Shown here: positions 44,202 to 52,005 of the stretch, piece after piece
Numbering within the stretch: the stretch's first letter is position 1
Layout: each line of letters opens with the position of its first letter
From: Pectobacterium zantedeschiae
Lineage (GTDB): Bacteria; Pseudomonadota; Gammaproteobacteria; Enterobacterales; Enterobacteriaceae
Direction of reading: 5' to 3'
DNA length: 64,000 bases
Assembly: GCF_004137795.1 (NCBI RefSeq)
Contig: NZ_NWTM01000005.1
Location: forward strand, 172,620-236,619
Notes under the pieces: model-generated
The model's input: only the letters and a program-made list of their open reading frames with translations
Told to the model about the DNA's origin: nothing
The model's database searches: none
Made by a program: the position numbers and the translations under genes

Positions 44202-45632
44202 ATGACAAAAGTGTATGACGTCGCCGTCATTGGTGCAGGTCCAGGCGGCTATATCGCCGCCATCAGAGCCGCACAACGTAAACTCGATACGATATGTATC
44301 GATGCGTTCACCAATGCCAACGGCGATCCTTCTCTGGGCGGCACCTGCCTGAATGTGGGCTGTATACCATCCAAATCTCTATTGCAATCTTCTGAGTTGT
44401 TTAACCAAATCAGTCATAAAGCACAGGAACACGGCATCACCGCGCACTCGGTGCAGATAAACGCCGCCCAAATGGTCCAGCGTAAAGACGATATCGTTGC
44501 ACGGTTGACTCAAGGGATTGGCCTGTTGTTTCAGAAGAATGGCGTAACGACACTCGCCGGTCGGGCCACGCTGCAACGTTACGCTGACGGCATCTGGTGC
44601 CTTGATGTCACACAAGGAGGCGAATCACAAATCATCCAGGCGCATCACGTCATTATCGCCACGGGATCTCGTCCACGCGCACTCCCTGATATCACGGTAG
44701 ACAACGAGCTGGTTCTGGATAATCAGGGGGCACTGGCAATGACGGTGCCCCCCAAACGGCTGGCGGTGATTGGAGCAGGCGTCATCGGGCTGGAGCTGGG
44801 TTCCGTCTGGAATCGGCTGGGTTCTGACGTCACATTACTGGAAATGGCAGAGACTTTTCTGCCTGCGCTGGAATCCCGTCTGGCAAAAGAGGCTCAGAAA
44901 CAGCTGGCCGCTGACGGCTTACATATGCAGTTCGGTATCCGTATCGTCAAGATCGTCACACGCAAAAATGAGGTGCAGGTGACCTATGAACAAGGTGACC
45001 AAACTCATGAGCTGATCGTCGATAAACTCATCGTCGCTATCGGGCGAGAACCGATGCTGGAAGGGCTGGGAATCGAGGAGTTAGGGCTGGAGAAAGACAT
45101 CCGGGGCGGGGTGGTAGTCGATGAATTTTGTCGCACCTCTCACCCGCAACTCTGGGCAATTGGCGATGTGGTTCGAGGGCCGATGCTGGCACACAAGGCG
45201 ATGGCCGAAGGTGTCATGGTTGCCGATCTCATCGCGGGTCAAGCAGCGGAGCCGGTAGATTTTAATCTGATCCCCTGGGTGATTTACACCCATCCAGAAA
45301 TCGCCTGGATAGGGCAATCTGAAGCACAGCTTAAACAGCGTGGTATCACGTTCAATAAAGGCAACGCGTTATTTGCGGCAAACGGGCGAGCGATGGCGTT
45401 AGGACAAGCGGAAGGGCGTGTATCGCTTTTGGCTGACGCCGCCAGCGATCGCCTTCTGGGCGCAACCATCATCGGTCCACAAGCCTCTGAACTCATCAAT
45501 GAAATCGCGTTGGCGATGGCATTTTGCGCATCTGGAGAAGATCTCGCCTGTACCGTTCATGCACACCCGACGTTAAGCGAGGTGTTGCATGAAGCTGCAC
45601 TGGCCATCAATAAACAAGCCCTGCACGGCTAA
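44202..45632 (+). CDS. Dihydrolipoyl dehydrogenase E3 component
   Basis: FAD/NAD flavoprotein that reoxidises dihydrolipoamide, 476 residues. The FAD motif GAGPGGYIAAIRAA lies near residue 11, and the redox disulfide GGTCLNVGCIPSK near 47-59. The NAD motif is IGAGVIGLELGSVW, and the C-terminal catalytic pair is in HAHPTLSEV. An E3 dedicated to a 2-oxoglutarate dehydrogenase operon is unlike the canonical enterobacterial sucAB, which borrows the E3 of the pyruvate dehydrogenase locus. The gap to E2 is 13 bases. Confidence 0.95.
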   Translation: MTKVYDVAVIGAGPGGYIAAIRAAQRKLDTICIDAFTNANGDPSLGGTCLNVGCIPSKSLLQSSELFNQISHKAQEHGITAHSVQINAAQMVQRKDDIVARLTQGIGLLFQKNGVTTLAGRATLQRYADGIWCLDVTQGGESQIIQAHHVIIATGSRPRALPDITVDNELVLDNQGALAMTVPPKRLAVIGAGVIGLELGSVWNRLGSDVTLLEMAETFLPALESRLAKEAQKQLAADGLHMQFGIRIVKIVTRKNEVQVTYEQGDQTHELIVDKLIVAIGREPMLEGLGIEELGLEKDIRGGVVVDEFCRTSHPQLWAIGDVVRGPMLAHKAMAEGVMVADLIAGQAAEPVDFNLIPWVIYTHPEIAWIGQSEAQLKQRGITFNKGNALFAANGRAMALGQAEGRVSLLADAASDRLLGATIIGPQASELINEIALAMAFCASGEDLACTVHAHPTLSEVLHEAALAINKQALHG

Positions 45633-45653
45633 CCATCCAAAACGGAAAACGAT

Positions 45654-46826
45654 ATGAACCTACATGAATATCAGGCAAAACGACTGTTGGCGACATTCGG
45701 GCTACCAGTGCCACGCGAGATCTATATTGATGCCTTGCCTCAGTTACAAGAGGCATGGGATGTACTGGCGGATAGAGAAAAAGGGGCAGTACTAAAAGCA
45801 CAAGTCCATGCCGGAGGACGCGGTAAAGCGGGAGGAGTCAAGGTAGTAAACCACTATCAGAGCGCGAAGGAATTCACCCAAAATATGCTCGGTTCTCGGC
45901 TGGCTACCTATCAGACCGGACCAGAAGGCCAACCGGTTAGTGGCGTTCTGGTGTGTGAAAATATTTATCCAGTGCGTCAGGAACTGTACCTCAGCGCCGT
46001 GGTGGATCGCGGTAGTCAGTTAGTCACCTTTATCGCCAGCGCAGAAGGCGGTATGGAAATAGAACAGGTGGCGCAGGAAATGCCAGAAAAGATTTCCAAG
46101 GTGAGTATCGAGCCGTTAGTTGGCGTACAGCCTTGCCACATCCGTCAATTGGCATCCGTGCTAAAACTGGAAAAATCTCAACTGGTGGAGTTTGGCACGC
46201 TGATCGATAACATCTGGCAAGCATTCACCACGCAGGATTTCTCGCTGCTGGAAATCAATCCACTGGCCATCCTTCAGGACGGCCGTTTTATGTGCGTCGA
46301 TGCCAAGATCACCATTGACGACAATGCGCTATACCGTCACCCCGAATTAGCCGACCTGCGAGATGAAACACAGGAAGATCCGCGTGAACGCGCCGCCGCC
46401 GCACTGGATCTGAATTATGTGGCGCTGGACGGCAATATCGGCTGCATGGTTAACGGCGCAGGGCTAGCGATGGCCACGATGGATATCATCAAACTCTATG
46501 GTGGTGAACCTGCCAATTTTCTTGATGTGGGCGGCGGTGCCACGCAAGAACGAGTAACGGAAGCCTTCAAACTCATTAGTTCCGACACTAAGGTGAATGG
46601 AATTCTGGTCAATATCTTTGGCGGTATTGTGCGCTGCGACATGATCGCAAAAGCGATCATCAACGCCTTACTACAGGAAAAAATTACCCTGCCTGTTGTC
46701 GCCCGCTTATCCGGCAACCATGCGGCGGAAGGCATGAGGCTGTTACGAGAAAGCGGATTGCCGATTACGCCCGTCCACACACTGGATGAAGCAGCACAGA
46801 CCATCATTGCAACTGTCAATAACTAG
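45654..46826 (+). CDS. Succinyl-CoA synthetase beta subunit (SucC-like)
   Basis: Nucleotide-binding ATP-grasp subunit, 390 residues (E. coli SucC 388). It starts MNLHEYQAKRLLA. Nucleotide and metal motifs include KAQVHAGGRGKAGGVK, EINPLA, VDAKITIDDNA, and the CoA-ligase segment NIFGGIVRCDMIA. With the following subunit it turns succinyl-CoA into succinate with gain of ATP or GTP. The gap to E3 is 21 bases. Confidence 0.95.
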   Translation: MNLHEYQAKRLLATFGLPVPREIYIDALPQLQEAWDVLADREKGAVLKAQVHAGGRGKAGGVKVVNHYQSAKEFTQNMLGSRLATYQTGPEGQPVSGVLVCENIYPVRQELYLSAVVDRGSQLVTFIASAEGGMEIEQVAQEMPEKISKVSIEPLVGVQPCHIRQLASVLKLEKSQLVEFGTLIDNIWQAFTTQDFSLLEINPLAILQDGRFMCVDAKITIDDNALYRHPELADLRDETQEDPRERAAAALDLNYVALDGNIGCMVNGAGLAMATMDIIKLYGGEPANFLDVGGGATQERVTEAFKLISSDTKVNGILVNIFGGIVRCDMIAKAIINALLQEKITLPVVARLSGNHAAEGMRLLRESGLPITPVHTLDEAAQTIIATVNN

Positions 46827-46835
46827 GAGGGTAGC

Positions 46836-47708
46836 GTGAGCGTATTAATCAATAAACAAACCAAAGTGTTGGTTCAAGGCTTTACCGGAAAAAACGGCAG
46901 TTTTCATTCTGAACACGCTATCGCCTACGGCACCCAAATCGTGGGCGGCGTGACGCCGGGTAAAGGTGGACAGATGCATCTGGGTCGAACGGTATTCAAC
47001 AGCATGAAAGAAGCCGTTCCGGCCACGGGTGCGGAAGCCAGTGTGATCTACGTCCCTGCTCCCGCAGTACTAGATTCGATTGTAGATGCGGTGGAATCAG
47101 GTATCGGGCTGATTGTGGTCATCACAGAAGGCGTACCGACTCAAGATATGCTAAAAGCCAAACGCCTCCTCAGAGCGTATCCCGACGTTCGTCTGATTGG
47201 TCCCAACTGCCCAGGGATCATCACCCCCGGTGAATGCAAAATCGGTATTATGCCGGGCAGTATTCATCAACCCGGACGCATCGGAATCATCTCCCGCTCC
47301 GGCACCCTCACCTATGAAGCCGTTGCCCAAACCACCGCACTTGGTCTGGGTCAATCTACTTGTATTGGTATTGGTGGCGACCCTATTCCCGGCACCAGTT
47401 TTATTGACGCGTTGCATTTATTTGAAAGCGATCCCGACACCGATGCCATCATCATGATTGGGGAAATTGGTGGAACAGCGGAAGAAGAGGCTGCGGAATT
47501 TATTCAAACTAACGTGAGTAAGCCCGTCGTGGGCTATATCGCCGGAGCGACAGCGCCGAAAGGGAAACGTATGGGACACGCAGGTGCCATTATCGCTGGC
47601 GGCAAAGGAACGGCAGAGGAAAAATTTCAGGCGTTTGAACGCGCAGGGATGGTATGGACGCGCAACCCCGCACAGATCGGTACCACGTTACTTGAGGCCA
47701 TTTCCTGA
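46836..47708 (+). CDS. Succinyl-CoA synthetase alpha subunit (SucD-like)
   Basis: CoA-binding subunit of 290 residues (E. coli SucD 289). Motifs are [42 protein letters not shown] and the phosphohistidine loop [14 protein letters not shown] with His near 247. The start is GTG at 46836 behind a strong AGGAGGG, nine bases after the beta subunit. It ends the first accessory operon. Confidence 0.95.
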   Translation: MSVLINKQTKVLVQGFTGKNGSFHSEHAIAYGTQIVGGVTPGKGGQMHLGRTVFNSMKEAVPATGAEASVIYVPAPAVLDSIVDAVESGIGLIVVITEGVPTQDMLKAKRLLRAYPDVRLIGPNCPGIITPGECKIGIMPGSIHQPGRIGIISRSGTLTYEAVAQTTALGLGQSTCIGIGGDPIPGTSFIDALHLFESDPDTDAIIMIGEIGGTAEEEAAEFIQTNVSKPVVGYIAGATAPKGKRMGHAGAIIAGGKGTAEEKFQAFERAGMVWTRNPAQIGTTLLEAIS

Positions 47709-48012
47709 CCCTTATCATGATAGCAGTTAGCCGCGCACTCACTGTCAGTTAACCCCCCTCGCGGCGTCAGCGATGACGCCGCTCAAAACGACACCCTTCC
47801 CGCTTCTGCCCACCTTTCTATTTATCAGGAATACAAGTTTTTCATCATGATTGACCCTTTTCAACCGCAGGCGATCGGATGACATGACTCGCCAATTGAC
47901 GCTGTGTGGCTTTACCACACCCTATGGCTGGCTTGTGCGGATACCCGCCTAAAAAACAACGCAAAAAACAAAAAAATAAATATAAAACAAACAATTAAAA
48001 ATAAAAACAAAC
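47709..48012 (+). promoter_or_regulatory. Upstream control region of the DASS transporter operon
   Basis: About 300 bases between the alpha subunit gene and the next sigma-54 promoter. A strong hairpin GCGGCGTCA/TGACGCCGC (about 47761-47782) lacks a following T-run. Further down, GTGTGG-CTTTA-CCACAC (47904-47920) is a perfect 17-bp inverted repeat centred about 127 bases before the predicted start, a good distance for an enhancer-type activator site. A very AT-rich stretch (about 47955-48012) between the two would suit IHF bending. Confidence 0.55.
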
Positions 48013-48028
48013 TGGCATAAGACCTGCA
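48013..48028 (+). promoter_or_regulatory. Predicted sigma-54 promoter of the DASS transporter operon
   Basis: TGGCATAAGACCTGCA keeps GG and GC 12 bases apart; the -12 element is near consensus. Transcription would start near 48039, about 32 bases before the transporter ATG. Confidence 0.8.
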
Positions 48029-48070
48029 ATTCCCCGTCAGGAAATATTACTTCTCTACGACGAGGTTATT

Positions 48071-49570
48071 ATGACTGACGTATCAAAACCAATAATTAAG
48101 AAGAACAAGCTATCCTCTTATCTGGGACTCTACATCGCGATTATCGCCGCAATCGCCATCACGCTACTCCCATTAGGAGATGATATTCCCAAAGCTGGCC
48201 AAAATATGATCGCGATTCTGGTGTTTGCGATCATCGTCTGGATCAGCGAAGCGATGGACTACACTTCCAGCGCTATTGTCATTTCCGCGCTGATCATTTT
48301 TATGATTGGCTTCTCGCCGGATATCCACCATCCAGAAACGATGACTGGCACGGTCAATGCGTTGAAAATGACCCTGTCTGGCTTCTCGAACTCTGCACTG
48401 GCATTAGTAGCGGCAGCGATGTTTATCGCCGCCGCAATGACCATCACCGGGCTGGACAAACGCATCGCGCTGTTCACGATGTCTCGCATCGGTGCCAGCA
48501 GCAGCAGTATTCTGATCGGCGCGATCGTCGTGACTATCGTGCTAAGTCTGGTTGTCCCCAGCGCGACAGCCCGTACCGCCTGCGTTGTCCCGATCATGAT
48601 GGGCGTGATCGCAGCCTTCAATGTTGATAAACACTCCCGGCTGGCGGCGTCTATGATGATCGTTGTCGCACAAGCCACCAGCATCTGGAATGTTGGTATT
48701 CAAACATCAGCCGCGCAAAATTTACTCTCGATTGGCTTTATCAACAAAACATTCGGCGCTGAATATACGATCAGCTGGCTCGATTGGTTGTTGGCGGGGG
48801 CACCCTGGAGCCTCACCATGTCTGTAGTGCTATTTTTTCTGGTGAGAAAGATGATGCCACCGGAAACTGAAGCGATAGAAGGTGGTACAGATGCGATAAA
48901 AAAATCGCTGGCTGAACTTGGTCCGGCAAAAAGTGTGGAAAAACGTCTAATCGCAATTTCGGTTCTGTTGCTTTTGTTTTGGGCGACGGAAGGCAAGTTG
49001 CACAATATCGATACGACCTCTGTGACTCTGGCTGGTCTGGCAATCATGCTGATGCCGGGAATCGGCGTGATGAATTGGAAGGATGTAGAAAAGCGTGTGC
49101 AATGGGGCACGTTGCTCATGTTCGGTATTGGAATTAGCCTCGGCTCTGCCTTGTTGGATACACAAGCGGCATCCTGGCTGGCGAATTATGTCGTCAAAGG
49201 GTTTAACCTGCACGCATTGCCCCCTATCGGTATTTTGGCGGTACTGACCGCGTTCCTCATTATTATTCATCTGGGATTTGCCAGCGCCACCGCATTGACC
49301 GCTGCGCTTCTACCTATTCTTATCAGCTTGCTGAGTAGCCTGCCGCCAGAACTTGGCGTCAACCCAGTCGGGATGACCGTCATTCTGGCTTTCAGTGTCA
49401 GCTTTGGTTTTATCCTGCCAATCAATGCACCACAAAATATGGTGTGTCTGGGAACGGACACATTCAGCCCGCGCCAGTTCACTCGTATCGGTATTAGCTT
49501 GACCATCATTGGTTACCTGACGCTGCTACTGTTCGCAGCAACCTTGTGGCCAATGCTGGGACTCATGTAA
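48071..49570 (+). CDS. DASS-family (SLC13-like) anion/dicarboxylate transporter
   Basis: A 499-residue inner-membrane transporter with about 12 hydrophobic segments. The divalent anion:Na+ symporter family is shown by VVPSATARTACVVPIM (about residue 159), NVGIQTSAAQN (about 205) and the C-terminal INAPQNMVCLGTDTFSPRQF. The likely substrate is a dicarboxylate such as 2-oxoglutarate, succinate or malate; uptake or exchange cannot be told. Position behind a sigma-54 promoter and next to the accessory 2-oxoglutarate dehydrogenase operon favours 2-oxoglutarate. That is an inference. Confidence 0.9.
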   Translation: MTDVSKPIIKKNKLSSYLGLYIAIIAAIAITLLPLGDDIPKAGQNMIAILVFAIIVWISEAMDYTSSAIVISALIIFMIGFSPDIHHPETMTGTVNALKMTLSGFSNSALALVAAAMFIAAAMTITGLDKRIALFTMSRIGASSSSILIGAIVVTIVLSLVVPSATARTACVVPIMMGVIAAFNVDKHSRLAASMMIVVAQATSIWNVGIQTSAAQNLLSIGFINKTFGAEYTISWLDWLLAGAPWSLTMSVVLFFLVRKMMPPETEAIEGGTDAIKKSLAELGPAKSVEKRLIAISVLLLLFWATEGKLHNIDTTSVTLAGLAIMLMPGIGVMNWKDVEKRVQWGTLLMFGIGISLGSALLDTQAASWLANYVVKGFNLHALPPIGILAVLTAFLIIIHLGFASATALTAALLPILISLLSSLPPELGVNPVGMTVILAFSVSFGFILPINAPQNMVCLGTDTFSPRQFTRIGISLTIIGYLTLLLFAATLWPMLGLM

Positions 49571-49583
49571 CGGAGAAAAAATC

Positions 49584-50654
49584 ATGTCAATCACGATCTC
49601 TTCCGAAAAATTACGCTGGTTAGTCACAGGGCTGTTTGAACTTAACGGCTGTGCCGCAGACATTGCTCAGGATATCGCCGAGCACATGATCGAAGCCGAA
49701 CAAAACGGCTACGCCAGCCACGGGGTAGCATTGCTACCAAAGTATCTCGATAGTATCGCTAAAGGCGAGGTCAAACCGAATGCCCGTGCAGATATTACTG
49801 CCTCCACCCACGGTTTACTGCAAATAAATGGACAGGGCGGCTTCGGACAACACATCGCTAAAACAGCAACAAAAGCGGCCATTAATAAAGCGAAACAAGA
49901 CGGCTACTGCATTTTAACCCTTAGCCACTGCCACCATCTCGGCCGGTTAGGACATTACGGCCAGCTCGCCGCTGACAATGAGCTTTGCATGTTGTCATTT
50001 AGTAACGTTACTGGCAGAAGTCCAACCGTCGCCCCCTGGGGTGGGGCGGAGGCTCGTCTGACCACCAATCCGTTCTGTTTCACCTGGCCCGTTCCCGGCG
50101 GAAAGCCAGCTGTTCTGGTTGACTTCGCCACGAGCAGTATGGCGCTCAATAAAGCCAGAATACTGGCAGAGCAAGGGGAGCATGTCGCAGCAGGACAGTT
50201 AATTGACGCCAGCGGCCACCCGACAAATGACCCAGGAGTACTGTTCACCACTCCTGCTGGTGCGCTGCTGCCGTTCGGCCAGCATAAAGGCTTTGGTCTG
50301 GCGTTGATGATCGAGCTGATGGCGGGGATACTCTCCGGTGGAGAAACCATCGCAGAAGATCAGGCTGAATCTGGTTCACCCCACAATAATTTTTTCGCCT
50401 TACTGCTCTCACCTGAGCATTTTTGCGATCAATCATCGCAAAAATGCGCGTATTTCATGGAATACCTTCTGGCAACTCAACCACAATCAGGAAACTCAGA
50501 AGTGGTTTATCCTGGAATGCCAGAAGCTGCGTCACGTCAGCGGAATCAATCGCTGACCTTGTCATCTTCATTTTGGCAATGGCTAACCATGACTTACACC
50601 GCGAAAGGCATCAGCCTCGATGTACATCATCAGACCGTCGATCTGATTTGTTAG
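49584..50654 (+). CDS. LDH2/MDH2-family malate/L-lactate dehydrogenase
   Basis: A 356-residue NAD(P)-dependent oxidoreductase of the type-2 malate/lactate dehydrogenase (YlbC/AllD/YiaK) family. Motifs: ASHGVALLPKYLDSI (about residue 45), catalytic SHCHHLGRLGHYG (about 113), TNPFCFTWP, FATSSMALNK, and PFGQHKGFGLALMIELM (about 230). It starts 13 bases after the transporter and probably oxidises malate or another 2-hydroxyacid formed by or imported for the pathway. Its last 44 bases overlap the 3' end of the response regulator gene on the other strand. Confidence 0.88.
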   Translation: MSITISSEKLRWLVTGLFELNGCAADIAQDIAEHMIEAEQNGYASHGVALLPKYLDSIAKGEVKPNARADITASTHGLLQINGQGGFGQHIAKTATKAAINKAKQDGYCILTLSHCHHLGRLGHYGQLAADNELCMLSFSNVTGRSPTVAPWGGAEARLTTNPFCFTWPVPGGKPAVLVDFATSSMALNKARILAEQGEHVAAGQLIDASGHPTNDPGVLFTTPAGALLPFGQHKGFGLALMIELMAGILSGGETIAEDQAESGSPHNNFFALLLSPEHFCDQSSQKCAYFMEYLLATQPQSGNSEVVYPGMPEAASRQRNQSLTLSSSFWQWLTMTYTAKGISLDVHHQTVDLIC

Positions 50655-52005
50655 GCAATTCGGTAAAACGGAAATCCTGCGGATTGATGTTATGCCGATT
50701 GAGTTTGTCATAGAGCGTTTTGCGCGGCAGTATCAACTGCCGCGCAGTCAAACTCACTTGCCCCCCCGTCTGGCGCAACATGTCTTCAATAAGCTTCTTT
50801 TCAAACGCATCAATACTGGCAGTTAACCCCAGCGCCTCACGGCAGGTAATAGAGATTTCATCTGGCGTGTTTAATCCCAGAACAAAACGCTGCGCATAAT
50901 GTTTCAGTTCCCTCACATTGCCGGGCCAACTCTGAGCCTGTAACCAGGCAAGCAACATCGGGGAAATATCCGGTAATGGGCGACGGTAAGTCTGCGCCGC
51001 CCGACTAGCAAACCAATAAAAGAGTTCAGGGATATCTTCACGTCGCTCACGCAACGGAGGGACACGAATAGCCACAACATTCAGACGGTAATAGAGATCA
51101 AGACGAAATTGCCCGTCTTTACTCAGTGCCAGAAGATCATCTTTCGTTGCGGCAATCACTCGGCAGTTAACCGGAATCAATTGATTAGCGCCAAGACGTT
51201 CAAGGGTTCGCTCCTGCAATACCCTTAACAATTTGCTTTGCATACTGAGCGGCATACCTTCTATTTCATCCAGAAATAATGTGCCGTCATTCGCGTGTTC
51301 AATCTTACCAACCCGACGTTTAGCCGCACCGGTAAACGCCCCAAGTTCATGACCAAATATTTCACTCTCAAACAACGGTTCCGGCAATGCTGCACAATTA
51401 AGCGCAACAAAATTACCATTACGGCATGAGCTCCAATGATGCAGCGTGCGTGCCACTACCTCTTTCCCGCAGCCTGTTTCTCCTTGAATTAGCACATCAG
51501 CGCAAGTATCCGCGACATTGGCTAGGGCTTCACGCAGTTGATTCATGCCATGGCTGTGTCCTATCAACAGGGGGCCTTGCCCTTGTTGTAACCGAGATGT
51601 CAGTTCACGATTTTCTAAAATAAGACGCCGTTTTTCCCTCGCTTTTTCAATAACCTCCAGTATTTTTTCCGCCGTACTGGGTTTTTCGATAAAATCAAAA
51701 GCGCCTTCACGCATCGCTTCTACTGCCATCTCAACATCCCCATGACCAGTGATCAGGATCACCGGGATGCCGGAATCCAACTGAAGGACACGGTTCATCA
51801 GTTCCAGACCAGACATCCCAGGCAAGCGCAAATCAGTCATTAGAATCGATGCCGGTTCCTGATTGATCATCACAAGCCCTTGTTCCGCATCCGCTACAGA
51901 CAAGACTTCATATCCAGCAAGTTGCATTGTCTGTTCACAGGCAAAACGCACATCCGGGCTATCTTCCACATAAACGATTTTGACGTTAATTTTCGGTTGA
52001 TTCAT
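50611..52005 (-). CDS. NtrC/DctD-family sigma-54 response regulator
   Basis: A 464-residue activator. The receiver domain has the phosphoacceptor D58 in LMTDLRLPGMSG. The AAA+ domain has Walker A GETGCGKE, sigma-54 contact GAFTGA, and LFLDEIEGM. A Fis-type helix-turn-helix closes it (SLTARQLILPRKTLYDKLNRH). The start at ATG 52005 has an AGGAGA ribosome binding site; the gene overlaps the sensor gene by 20 bases. It very probably activates the two sigma-54 promoters at 40132 and 48013. It resembles C4-dicarboxylate regulator DctD and the KguR protein of uropathogenic E. coli; no symbol is given because orthology cannot be settled here. Confidence 0.92.
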   Translation of the reverse strand: MNQPKINVKIVYVEDSPDVRFACEQTMQLAGYEVLSVADAEQGLVMINQEPASILMTDLRLPGMSGLELMNRVLQLDSGIPVILITGHGDVEMAVEAMREGAFDFIEKPSTAEKILEVIEKAREKRRLILENRELTSRLQQGQGPLLIGHSHGMNQLREALANVADTCADVLIQGETGCGKEVVARTLHHWSSCRNGNFVALNCAALPEPLFESEIFGHELGAFTGAAKRRVGKIEHANDGTLFLDEIEGMPLSMQSKLLRVLQERTLERLGANQLIPVNCRVIAATKDDLLALSKDGQFRLDLYYRLNVVAIRVPPLRERREDIPELFYWFASRAAQTYRRPLPDISPMLLAWLQAQSWPGNVRELKHYAQRFVLGLNTPDEISITCREALGLTASIDAFEKKLIEDMLRQTGGQVSLTARQLILPRKTLYDKLNRHNINPQDFRFTELPNKSDRRSDDVHRG

